From assembly GCF_002920915.1 (NCBI RefSeq), contig NZ_PQVF01000004.1, positions 62,001 through 126,000 on the forward strand: a DNA stretch of 64,000 nt. The letters are read 5' to 3'. Below the pieces are notes generated by a model that had not been told where the DNA came from, made no database searches, and saw nothing but the letters and a program-made list of their open reading frames with translations. Position 1 is the stretch's first letter; every line of letters starts with the position of its first letter. Origin of the DNA: Solitalea longa (GTDB taxonomy: Bacteria; Bacteroidota; Bacteroidia; Sphingobacteriales; Sphingobacteriaceae). The position numbers and the translations under genes were made by a program. Below, piece by piece: positions 18,764 to 26,545 of this stretch.

Positions 18764-19549
18764 TTAAACTGTTTTTGCTTTTCTGATGATCTTGCTTAAT
18801 AAGCCGGGAGCAAATCGTTTTAATAGTACTGCAAAGCGTTCACGTAAAGCCGCAACAATTACCTCTTCTTGTCCACTGCTAATAGCATTCAATATCTTTT
18901 GGGCAGCTTCTCCTGGTTTGAGTCCGTTTGCAGTAGCTTCATCCATTGTACCCTGAGAAGTTCCGTGAGCGGTAAGTGCATTAATGCTAATATTTGTTTG
19001 CACATAGCCTGGACAAACCAAGAGAACCTTAATGTTATCCTTATAGCATTCGGCCCTAAGTGTATCAAAATAACCATGTAAACCATGTTTTGAGGCTGCA
19101 TATGCCGAACGTAAGGGTGCTCCCAGTTTACCCATAATGCTTGAAACAGTAACAATTTGACCAGATCTCTGCTGTAACATCCGTGGCAAAACGGCACGCG
19201 TCATGGCAATGGTTCCTAAAAGGTTTACATCAACCATTTGCTTTTCCACTTCAAAATCGGTTTCAATGAGTAATGAGCGCTGGCTGATACCGGCATTATT
19301 GATAAGGATATCTACAGGCCCATCAATATTTTTCACCGTTTCAAAAACCTGTTGATGATTGCCTAAGTCTATCGGAACTAATTCAACGGCTGAAGCTCCT
19401 GTACAATTTGCTTTTACTCGTTGCAATTCTTTTAGATTTCTGCCCGAAAGAATAAGTTTAGCTCCTTCAGCGGCCATTGCATAAGACAAAGCTTCACCAA
19501 TTCCGGATGAAGCTCCAGTAATCCAAACTCTTTTATTTAAAAAACGCAT
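18764..19549 (-). CDS. Short-chain dehydrogenase/reductase (SDR)
   Basis: NAD(P)-dependent oxidoreductase of the classical SDR type. It has the cofactor motif TGASSGIG near the N-terminus, NNAG (ILINNAGIS), catalytic Ser in TVSSIMGKLG and Tyr/Lys in YAASKHG, followed by PGYVQTNI. About 261 residues. I chose the ATG at 19549 (MRFLNKRVW) rather than 19585, because the Rossmann fold begins right after it and the longer start would overlap the upstream gene. It lies 10 bases downstream of the TPR membrane protein gene, so it is probably third in that operon. The hydrophobic C-terminal end resembles SDRs acting on lipids; the substrate is unknown. Confidence 0.88.
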   Translation of the reverse strand: MRFLNKRVWITGASSGIGEALSYAMAAEGAKLILSGRNLKELQRVKANCTGASAVELVPIDLGNHQQVFETVKNIDGPVDILINNAGISQRSLLIETDFEVEKQMVDVNLLGTIAMTRAVLPRMLQQRSGQIVTVSSIMGKLGAPLRSAYAASKHGLHGYFDTLRAECYKDNIKVLLVCPGYVQTNISINALTAHGTSQGTMDEATANGLKPGEAAQKILNAISSGQEEVIVAALRERFAVLLKRFAPGLLSKIIRKAKTV

Positions 19550-19559
19550 TAACCATACC

Positions 19560-20795
19560 CTATTTAAGTGCAATGTAATTGGCAACCCATTGATAAGCTA
19601 TAAAGCCAAATAGATAGATACTGGAGAATGTATTGAGAACATCACCAGAATAAAATGTTTCAATTGTGGCTAAGATCCCTGCCACTACTAATCCGAGGGT
19701 ATAAAATAAAAGCAGTTTATTCTTTCCTCTGAACATACTCGAAAAGGGTATCATCATCGTTAAACCAAAGATTCCAGCAACAATGAACGCTGGATTAGAA
19801 AAGAAAAACGAGGAGGTAAAAGCTATAAGTGAAACCAAAATAGAAACCCCTACCAGATTAGAGCTTTTGATCTCATTTTTATCCAGAGCATATCTACCAT
19901 AAACATTCAGCCTTAAAAACAAGTTCGAAATTGGTGAAATTATCCAGGTAGAAAATGCGAATAATGAAATCAAAACAACGATTGGCATCAGTATTAATGC
20001 TGCTCCTTCATTGGTCTCGGCTAGTTTCCCCAAAAGTTTAGTCAACAGAAAAAAACCGATAATGAAGCCCCATTGCGATGCTTTCTTTTTATTGCCTAAC
20101 CAAAACTGGTATTGCAGAAACCATTTATAAACCAAATATTTTGATTTGATGGCCTCCACCATTCCTGCTTTTGCATAGTTTGAATTGGGGTCGAGTTTCA
20201 AAGATTCCCTGAAATGCTCCAACGCCTTTTCAGTATTTCCCTGTTCCAATAAACCCCAGCCGTAATTAGCATGGGTGAACGCATTTTCAGGATCGTTCTC
20301 CAGAGCAAAATCAATAGTTTGAGCAGCTTCTTCACCCCTATTCAATTTCACTAATGCCATACTGCGCAGGTTAAGGCAAAGGTGATTTTCAGGATCCAGG
20401 CTCAGGCCCTCATTTGCTTTTTCAAGGCTCTTTTCAAATTCCTTTTTAACCATTAAAATATTGGCCCAAATACCAAAATAGTTGGCATCATAAGGAAAAA
20501 GATGAATTGCCTCCTGTATGGTCTCCTCTGCCTCTTTAACTTTATCGTCGTCTAAAAGAATCTTACTGTAGGTATAAAAATAGATGCTATTATCAGGTTC
20601 CAGGGCAATAGCCTCCTTAATATTCTCTAATGCCTTACGCTTCTCTCCTAAATTCAGGTTACAGATCGCCATATAATAATGCAGCTCTGAATTGTCGGGC
20701 GCACTAGCCAATAATCCATGAATTTCTTTAATGGCCTCGGCATATCGTTTATGCATTATTAGCAATCCGGCTTTTTCTAGTTCCGTTGAAATCAT
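19560..20795 (-). CDS. TPR protein with C-terminal membrane domain
   Basis: 411 residues. The first 210 or so are consecutive tetratricopeptide repeats (for example ALENIKEAIALEPDNSIYFY, SLEKANEGLSLDPENHLCL, ALEHFRESLKLDPNSNYAKA). From about 235 to the end there are roughly six membrane helices (FIIGFFLLTKLLGKL, MPIVVLISLFAFSTWII, VSILVSLIAFTSSFFF, YTLGLVVAGILATIE). There is no signal peptide, so the TPR part should face the cytosol. Its gene starts 9 bases after the TPR-AAA ATPase gene, suggesting a membrane-anchored partner or adaptor for that ATPase. Confidence 0.8.
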   Translation of the reverse strand: MISTELEKAGLLIMHKRYAEAIKEIHGLLASAPDNSELHYYMAICNLNLGEKRKALENIKEAIALEPDNSIYFYTYSKILLDDDKVKEAEETIQEAIHLFPYDANYFGIWANILMVKKEFEKSLEKANEGLSLDPENHLCLNLRSMALVKLNRGEEAAQTIDFALENDPENAFTHANYGWGLLEQGNTEKALEHFRESLKLDPNSNYAKAGMVEAIKSKYLVYKWFLQYQFWLGNKKKASQWGFIIGFFLLTKLLGKLAETNEGAALILMPIVVLISLFAFSTWIISPISNLFLRLNVYGRYALDKNEIKSSNLVGVSILVSLIAFTSSFFFSNPAFIVAGIFGLTMMIPFSSMFRGKNKLLLFYTLGLVVAGILATIETFYSGDVLNTFSSIYLFGFIAYQWVANYIALK

Positions 20796-20804
20796 AAGGA
20801 GATT

Positions 20805-22127
20805 TTATTTTTTGATATTCAGATACGTTAACACATCATCATACAAGCCCGATTCATTAGAATACAAAGCATAGTTGCGTGCCGAGTTAAACCATTCCTT
20901 GGTACTTGGTCGGTGCTTTTTAGCAGCATTTATCAAATCTTTGTTCGACAATGGCGCGGGAACCCCTGATTTAAATGCCTCTTTCAATTTTTCTTCAATG
21001 GCAATATCCACCAGAGCCTTTAAATCAGCACCTGAAAAGTCGGTAGTGGCTTTTGCCACTGAGCTCAGGTCTAGTTTTTCGGTAGGTTTACCTTTCAGAA
21101 TGATCTGAAGAATTTGTGCTCTTGCTGCTGCATCAGGAGGATCAACAAAGATGATCCTATCGAAACGTCCCGGACGACGGAAAGCGCCATCCAGCTGCCA
21201 TGGAGCATTAGTAGCACCAATTATTAATACCCCCTCATTATTTGAATCAATGCCATCCATTTCAGCCAAAAACTGGTTGATCAACTGACGGCCACTTGAA
21301 TTGCGCATATCATAGCGGCTGGCACCCAAGGCATCTACTTCGTCAAAAAATAACACGCAAGGTTTGTTACGGCGGGCCATTTCAAATATTTCATGAAGGT
21401 TTTTCTCGCTGTTACCAATGTACATATCCAGAATATCGTTGATACCCACACTGATAAATTTGGCATCAACCTGCCCTGCTGTTGCCCGTGCAATATGTGT
21501 TTTACCACAGCCCGGAGGGCCGTATAACAAAATCCCACCTCCTATTTTCTTTCCATAAGCTGCATATAGCTCGGCGTGTTTTAATGGCTGAATGATCTTC
21601 AGGTCGATCTCCTCTTTCACACGGTCCATTCCTCCAACATCCTCGAAGCTTACGTTTGGTGTTTCTAAAAACCGGAGTGATTCTTCATCGATCAGATCAT
21701 TCATATCAAAATCACCATTGGTTGGCAGGCTCATTACTTTCAGCTTTGCATCCAGTTCATCATCGAAGAAATAAGGATCGAGGCTCAGTATTTTCTTATG
21801 AATATCAATCGCTTCGGAAATCCGGTTTTCCCTTACCAACACCCGTGCATACAACACTAAGATCTCCTTTACAGACGAATTAGGTGCAATTTCTTCAAGT
21901 ATTATTGAAGCTGTGGAAAAATCATTTTTATGAAAATAGCATTGAGCCAATCCAAATTTGGCTTTTGCATTGGTACGATCAAGCGCTAATATTTCCTTAA
22001 ATTCCGTTAATGCCTCTTCCATATTGTTTGCCAGAAGAAGCGCTTCAGCCAACATTAATTTTAAAGGCACATTATTAGGAGAGAATTTCAGTGCTTCTCT
22101 CAAGTTTTGAATATTATCGTTTTGCAT
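20805..22127 (-). CDS. TPR-AAA+ ATPase
   Basis: 440 residues. The N-terminal 135 residues hold TPR-like repeats (ALTEFKEILALDRTNAKA, AIDIHKKILSLDP). A classical AAA domain follows, introduced by FEDVGGMDRVKEEI: Walker A GPPGCGKT (203-210), Walker B LFFDEVDAL (Asp262, Glu263), sensor-1 GATNAPW, and the arginine-finger region RRPGRFDR. This is the CDC48/FtsH/katanin branch of AAA proteins that remodel or unfold substrates. No protease domain is present. It is the first gene of an operon with the TPR membrane protein and SDR, with a promoter element at 22201-22208. Substrate unknown. Confidence 0.87.
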   Translation of the reverse strand: MQNDNIQNLREALKFSPNNVPLKLMLAEALLLANNMEEALTEFKEILALDRTNAKAKFGLAQCYFHKNDFSTASIILEEIAPNSSVKEILVLYARVLVRENRISEAIDIHKKILSLDPYFFDDELDAKLKVMSLPTNGDFDMNDLIDEESLRFLETPNVSFEDVGGMDRVKEEIDLKIIQPLKHAELYAAYGKKIGGGILLYGPPGCGKTHIARATAGQVDAKFISVGINDILDMYIGNSEKNLHEIFEMARRNKPCVLFFDEVDALGASRYDMRNSSGRQLINQFLAEMDGIDSNNEGVLIIGATNAPWQLDGAFRRPGRFDRIIFVDPPDAAARAQILQIILKGKPTEKLDLSSVAKATTDFSGADLKALVDIAIEEKLKEAFKSGVPAPLSNKDLINAAKKHRPSTKEWFNSARNYALYSNESGLYDDVLTYLNIKK

Positions 22128-22200
22128 TATTTGGCAATGAATTAATATTATTTTTCTTCTAAATTTTCTGCTATTTCTTCATCATCAGAATAAGCATAAA

Positions 22201-22208
22201 CAAAAGTA
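22201..22208 (-). promoter_or_regulatory. Possible -7 promoter element upstream of the TPR-AAA operon
   Basis: On the minus strand reads TACTTTTG (TAnnTTTG), 73 bases before the start at 22127. Confidence 0.45.
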
Positions 22209-22298
22209 AGATATGGAATCCAGATTGAAACCCTTAGACCCTCAATCAAAAACTACACAGTTGTCTGATTTGGGAAAATAAATAAAAGTCCTAACCTA

Positions 22299-23096
22299 TT
22301 ACCATCCGGTTACCAATAAATTTTTAGCAGCTTTTTCACCGCATTTTTGATATTTGGAATAAGCCAAAGCCGCTCTTGTTCGGATCTGCTCATTCGATTC
22401 ATTATTTAAATAGCCAACAATCGCATCGTGAATGGTATAAGCTTCAGGGCACATTAATCCTGTTGTCCAGACAAGTGGGTTAACTTTTGCGCTTTTTAAA
22501 TGGGTCGAAAAATAAGACTTACTTATACAAGCCAATATGATTATATCCCGGGTTTTAGCATCTGTGTTTCGAAAAGTTTCTGAGAGTTGAAAATCCATAA
22601 GTCCATCATGACCGATATATGCTACCAAGCTGGCATTGCCTGAAATTCCGATGGTTTTATTGTCAATATTGATGGTATTCTTTAACTGTCCGCAGCTACT
22701 TCGAAGGAAATCTTTGGTACATTCCTTTATATTTTTTCCGTTATAGGCATCGGCAATCAGATAGTAATTTTTTGTGGTGTGTTTAAAAATTAATCTTTCC
22801 AGTTTGATGCTATCTAACTTTTGGGTTTTAATCAGTTTCCATTCTTTACTATTCTTAAAATAGGTCCGAATTCCATAGCTGCAGCCCCAATATAAATTAC
22901 TGTTAGGATCTTGCCCATTCCCAATTTTAGACGGTACCGGAACAATTCCTTGATATTTATTATCGCAAAGGGCAACGTAAATATGAATTGTTTTAATGCT
23001 GGAGTCTGGTTTAACGGCAGGCTTATTTTGTAAACCCTGCGCATTACAATTTATAAGTATTAAATAGGATAAGAACGCCAGAACTAAAGACTTCAT
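22299..23096 (-). CDS. Exported protein with a caspase-like His/Cys pattern
   Basis: 265 residues with a signal peptide (MKSLVLAFLSYLILINC; a weak lipobox LINC ends at Cys17). A histidine follows a predicted strand in LVAYIGHDGLMDF (His163), and a cysteine ends the next core strand in DIIILACISKSYF (Cys190). This strand-His-Gly then strand-Ala-Cys spacing is what the caspase/gingipain/clostripain fold (clan CD) shows, although here the His is followed by Asp-Gly. LVWTTGLMCPEAYTIHDAI follows. Peptidase activity is inference only; it could be a conserved exported protein of another fold. It lies 52 bases downstream of bioA and may be co-transcribed. Confidence 0.6.
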   Translation of the reverse strand: MKSLVLAFLSYLILINCNAQGLQNKPAVKPDSSIKTIHIYVALCDNKYQGIVPVPSKIGNGQDPNSNLYWGCSYGIRTYFKNSKEWKLIKTQKLDSIKLERLIFKHTTKNYYLIADAYNGKNIKECTKDFLRSSCGQLKNTINIDNKTIGISGNASLVAYIGHDGLMDFQLSETFRNTDAKTRDIIILACISKSYFSTHLKSAKVNPLVWTTGLMCPEAYTIHDAIVGYLNNESNEQIRTRAALAYSKYQKCGEKAAKNLLVTGW

Positions 23097-23148
23097 GGTG
23101 ATATGTTTTAATTAAGCAACGATGGTTGATAATTGACTTCTTCCTAAA

Positions 23149-24414
23149 CTATATGACCTCCAATGCTTCTTCAATTTTTCCATAAACCAGATTTAATTCA
23201 TCCGGAGAAATACAATACGGAGGTAGTAAGTAAAGTACGTTACCCATTGGCCTAAGGATAATGCCTTGTTGCAGGAAGAAATAATATAAACGGTCACGAA
23301 TTGTATTAAAATACGAAGTTTCTTCGCCCGCATTCCAGTCCATAGCTAGTATGGTTCCGGTTTGGCGCACATTACTCAACTTTTGATGATTTTTAATCTT
23401 CGCCTTGAATTGTGTATGCTTAGTGCAGATCATTTGAATTTGGGATTGCGTTTGGGAACTAAGCAGCAGATCCATACTGGCCAATGAAGCCGCACATGCC
23501 ACAGGGTTGGCGGTGAATGAATGACCATGGAATAAGGTCTTTAACTTATCGTCTGACAAAAACCGGTCGTAGATCTTTTGAGTGCAAGAGGTTATTCCCA
23601 AGGGCATTGTTCCACCCGTCAACCCTTTGGAAAAACACATCATATCAGGTTGTTCCGTTAAATATTCGCTGGCAAAAAGTTTTCCGGTGCGACCAAACCC
23701 AGTCATTACCTCATCAGCTATGATCAATATTTCTTGTTCCTTGCAAAAACGGATCAGTTCATTTAAAGGTTCAGCTTCGTACATGATCATCCCTCCTGCT
23801 CCCTGCACTAAAGGTTCGAAAATGAAAGAAGAGATTTGAGATTTTAGACTTGAGATTTTAGATTTAAGACCATTCAAATTCTCATGGGTAGGAAGATCGA
23901 TATATTCTACATCAAATAATAAACCTTCAAACGCCTGTGTAAAAGCACTGCGTGCACTTACCGACATAGCGCCAAACGTGTCGCCGTGATAGGAGTTATG
24001 AAAAGCCAGTACCTTTTTCTTTTGGGTACCGCTATTGTACCAATACTGAAAAGCCATTTTTAAAGCCACTTCAACAGCGGTGGAACCGTTATCTGAGTAA
24101 AATATTTTGCTTTGATTATTAGGTATAATTTCAAGTAAACGCTCTGCCAGTTCAACTGCTGTTGGATGAGTAAAACCTGCAAAGATCACATGCTCAAGGG
24201 TGTTCAACTGTTCTGATACTTTTTGAGCAATATATGGGTGAGCATGTCCATGAATATTTACCCACCACGAAGCCACAACATCCATATATCGTTTCCCATT
24301 CTCATCGATCAGGTACAAACCTTCGCCCCGAACAATAGGAATGGGCGGTTGAGCGGTTTTCATTTGGGTATATGGGTGCCAGATAACGTTTAGGTCGCGT
24401 TCGGTTAATGTCAT
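23149..24414 (-). CDS. bioA: Adenosylmethionine-8-amino-7-oxononanoate aminotransferase
   Basis: PLP enzyme of biotin synthesis that makes 7,8-diaminopelargonate using S-adenosylmethionine as amino donor. It opens with the BioA signature IWHPYTQMKTAQPP; VASWWVNIHGHAHP, FYSDNGSTAVEVALKMA and SYHGDTFGAMSVS bind PLP and substrate; the PLP lysine is in CFSKGLTGGTMPLG; LFHGHSFTANPVACA and LRPMGNVLYLLPPY are typical. Length 421 is normal. The segment GLKSKISSLKSQISS (about residues 180-195) is encoded by a short AT-rich repeat at 23831-23870. No other bio gene lies in this window. Confidence 0.95.
   Translation of the reverse strand: MTLTERDLNVIWHPYTQMKTAQPPIPIVRGEGLYLIDENGKRYMDVVASWWVNIHGHAHPYIAQKVSEQLNTLEHVIFAGFTHPTAVELAERLLEIIPNNQSKIFYSDNGSTAVEVALKMAFQYWYNSGTQKKKVLAFHNSYHGDTFGAMSVSARSAFTQAFEGLLFDVEYIDLPTHENLNGLKSKISSLKSQISSFIFEPLVQGAGGMIMYEAEPLNELIRFCKEQEILIIADEVMTGFGRTGKLFASEYLTEQPDMMCFSKGLTGGTMPLGITSCTQKIYDRFLSDDKLKTLFHGHSFTANPVACAASLASMDLLLSSQTQSQIQMICTKHTQFKAKIKNHQKLSNVRQTGTILAMDWNAGEETSYFNTIRDRLYYFFLQQGIILRPMGNVLYLLPPYCISPDELNLVYGKIEEALEVI
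23831..23870. repeat. Short degenerate tandem repeat (ttgagattttaga type) inside bioA
   Basis: About 40 bases made of two imperfect copies of gatttgagattttagac. It is in frame with bioA and encodes the repeated peptide SLKSQISS / GLKSKISS. Similar simple repeats are, as I recall, scattered in intergenic DNA of many Bacteroidota genomes. Confidence 0.75.
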
Positions 24415-24571
24415 AATCAGGTATCAGGGTTTATTACAAAGGCTCAAATATCATAAAGAATACCGTTAATTCCGATCAGTAAAGATTAAAAGTTTGGGTG
24501 TTATATCAGCCTAACTCCTAAATTTCAAAATCAATTAAGGTCTTTTTAGTAAATTAGATTAATGCTAAAAG

Positions 24572-25549
24572 ATGAGCTCTATCGTTAATTGTGCTGCATA
24601 TGCGGATGGCAAGCGGGTGGCTAACATTGAGCTAAACGAAATTGGCCAAACCCTCACACAAACCGATCAATTTGTGTGGATTGGTCTTCATGAGCCTAGT
24701 GAGGAGTTACTGAGTCAGGTGCAGCGCGAGTTCGGTTTACATGAGCTTGCTGTTGAAGATGCACATCGTGCCCACCAACGCCCAAAGTTGGAGCCTTATG
24801 GTGATACTTTTTTCATCGTTCTTCGCACTGCTCAAATCAACAATCAGCAAAGGCGAATTGATTTTGGTGAAACCCACTTTTTCCTGGGAAATAATTTTAT
24901 TGTCACGGTACGCCACGGTTCCTCCCTGTCTTATACCGAAGTGCGTAATCGTTGTGAAAGCACCCCTCAATTATTGCGTAAAGGCCCCGGCTTTGCACTT
25001 TATGCCGTAATGGACGCCATTGTAGATCAGTATTTTCCGGTTATAGATGCACTTGTTGAGGAATTAGAGGAACTGGAAGAAAAAATCTTTAACGAAACCT
25101 ATAAGCGCGAAACTACCGCCCAGATTTACAATCTGAAACGGCAGCTGCTTGCAGTGAAACACGCGGTTTCCCCTTTGACTGATATTTGTAACCGATTGAT
25201 GCGGTTCGATTCAGAAATAATTCAGGAAGATACACGGCCCTATTTCCGCGATGTATATGATCATTCGGTACGAATAAACGAGATGATTGACAATACCCGC
25301 GAATTATTGACCACGGCTTTGGAAGCCAATTTTTCCCTCATTTCCATTTCTCAAAATGAAATATCTAAAAAGTTCGCAGGCTGGGCTGCGATTATAGGAG
25401 TTCCCACCATGATTGCCGGCATTTACGGAATGAACTTCAGTTTTATGCCCGAATTGAACTGGCATTATGGATATCCCTTTGCTTTGGCTTTAACCCTGGG
25501 CTCCTGCCTGACGCTTTACCTAATTTTTAAACGCTCGGGTTGGTTATGA
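24572..25549 (+). CDS. corA: CorA family magnesium/cobalt transporter
   Basis: 325 residues. An N-terminal cytoplasmic domain is followed by the long stalk helix (VDALVEELEELEEKIFNETYKRE) and two C-terminal membrane helices. The family signature YGMNF is followed by MPELNWHYGYPFAL, the periplasmic loop between the helices. It ends with a short positively charged tail (FKRSGWL). The channel lets Mg2+ (or Co2+/Ni2+) into the cell. The stop overlaps the start of the next gene (ATGA), so they are translationally coupled. A second copy of the GMNF-loop DNA follows that gene (26313-26367). Confidence 0.95.
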   Translation: MSSIVNCAAYADGKRVANIELNEIGQTLTQTDQFVWIGLHEPSEELLSQVQREFGLHELAVEDAHRAHQRPKLEPYGDTFFIVLRTAQINNQQRRIDFGETHFFLGNNFIVTVRHGSSLSYTEVRNRCESTPQLLRKGPGFALYAVMDAIVDQYFPVIDALVEELEELEEKIFNETYKRETTAQIYNLKRQLLAVKHAVSPLTDICNRLMRFDSEIIQEDTRPYFRDVYDHSVRINEMIDNTRELLTTALEANFSLISISQNEISKKFAGWAAIIGVPTMIAGIYGMNFSFMPELNWHYGYPFALALTLGSCLTLYLIFKRSGWL

Positions 25550-26319
25550 TGCAGGTCTTTGAGTTTGAAGATCAAAAATGGTTTCCGAATTTTATTCGGG
25601 AAAGTATGACTGATTATCTGAGGTACGTTCTAAATACTACAAATTTCTATAGGCCTACTACTTTATTATTATATGACTGTTTGAATCAATCCAATGCGAA
25701 TATTTGTGTGGATCTATGTTCGGGAGGAGGTGGCCCAATTGAATCCGTTATTAAGAACTTAAAGGATGAACATGATCTCGATGTGCGTTTTATACTTACC
25801 GATAAGTTTCCCAACCAGGAAGCTTTTAATTTTATAAAGAAACGTTTACCAAACAATATTGAGTTTATTGAATCATCTATTGACGCAATGGAGGTCCCGG
25901 CAGAACTTGTAGGTGTGCGAACCATGTATTCGGCAATACACCATTTTGAAAGGGAAACCATAAAATCAGTTATTCAAGATGCAATAAAAGCTAAAGTCCC
26001 CATAGCAATATTTGATGGCAGTGATAAAAGCTTATTAACTATTGTTATTATCATCATCTTCCATCCAATTGCTTTTTTCTTATTCACCCCATTTTTTAAA
26101 CCCTTTAAGTTCTCCAGGATACTTTTTACATACATCATTCCTGTTATTCCGTTCTGTACAATTTGGGATGGTGTAGTTTCAATATTGCGATTATATCAGC
26201 CCGGGGATTTACTAAAAATCGTACAAGAAGTTGACAGTAATTATAAATGGAAAGCAGGAAAAGTCAGGAATAATCTGTACATGAACATTACCTATTTGAC
26301 GGGAATTCCAGAGAAATGA
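25546..26319 (+). CDS. Class I SAM-dependent methyltransferase-like protein
   Basis: About 257 residues from the ATG at 25546, which overlaps the corA stop by 4 bases. CVDLCSGGGGPIESVI is a SAM-binding motif I (strand, then a Gly-rich loop), FILTDKF fits motif II, and ESSIDAMEVPAE and MYSAIHHF fit the later Rossmann strands. A strongly hydrophobic stretch (TIVIIIIFHPIAFFLFTPFF, about 165-190) interrupts the C-terminal half, suggesting membrane association or a lipid-like substrate. The stop codon falls inside a duplicated piece of corA sequence. Specific substrate unknown. Confidence 0.72.
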   Translation: MMQVFEFEDQKWFPNFIRESMTDYLRYVLNTTNFYRPTTLLLYDCLNQSNANICVDLCSGGGGPIESVIKNLKDEHDLDVRFILTDKFPNQEAFNFIKKRLPNNIEFIESSIDAMEVPAELVGVRTMYSAIHHFERETIKSVIQDAIKAKVPIAIFDGSDKSLLTIVIIIIFHPIAFFLFTPFFKPFKFSRILFTYIIPVIPFCTIWDGVVSILRLYQPGDLLKIVQEVDSNYKWKAGKVRNNLYMNITYLTGIPEK

Positions 26320-26367
26320 ACTTCAGTTGTATGCCCGAATTGAATGGCATTAGGGATATCCCCTTAG
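26313..26367 (+). pseudogene. Second, decayed copy of the corA 3' segment
   Basis: aatgaacttcagttgtatgc and the bases after it match corA bases 25429-25480 with about 48 of 52 identical, including one single-base deletion. The copy begins in the last codons of the methyltransferase-like gene and loses similarity after about 26367. The two copies are direct repeats 886 bases apart and bracket the methyltransferase-like gene. Confidence 0.88.
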
Positions 26368-26472
26368 CTGCTGTTAGTTTCCAGATGCACTAAAATAGAA
26401 ATTCTGGTAATATTCAGGCATTAAAAAATGGTATTAAAACTTGTGAGTGCTTCCATCTAGCTAAAATAATAA

Positions 26473-26517
26473 CGGTTCTTTTAAGCATCCAATATGAAAG
26501 ATGACCTAAAAGAACCG
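26473..26517. terminator. Hairpin, probable terminator of the NmrA gene
   Basis: 11-bp stem cggttctttta / taaaagaaccg with a 23-base loop, between the end of the corA remnant and the convergent NmrA gene. T-rich sequence follows on the minus strand. Confidence 0.55.
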
Positions 26518-26545
26518 AACAATGAATTCTGATTTAATTCGATTT

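Noticed and set aside
22148-22249. 33-codon minus-strand reading frame ending VYAYSDDEEIAENLEEK just upstream of the TPR-AAA gene
   Set aside because: The composition looks partly coding, but it has only a TTG start, the TPR-AAA -7 element falls within it, and nothing matches it; more likely leader sequence or an old remnant.
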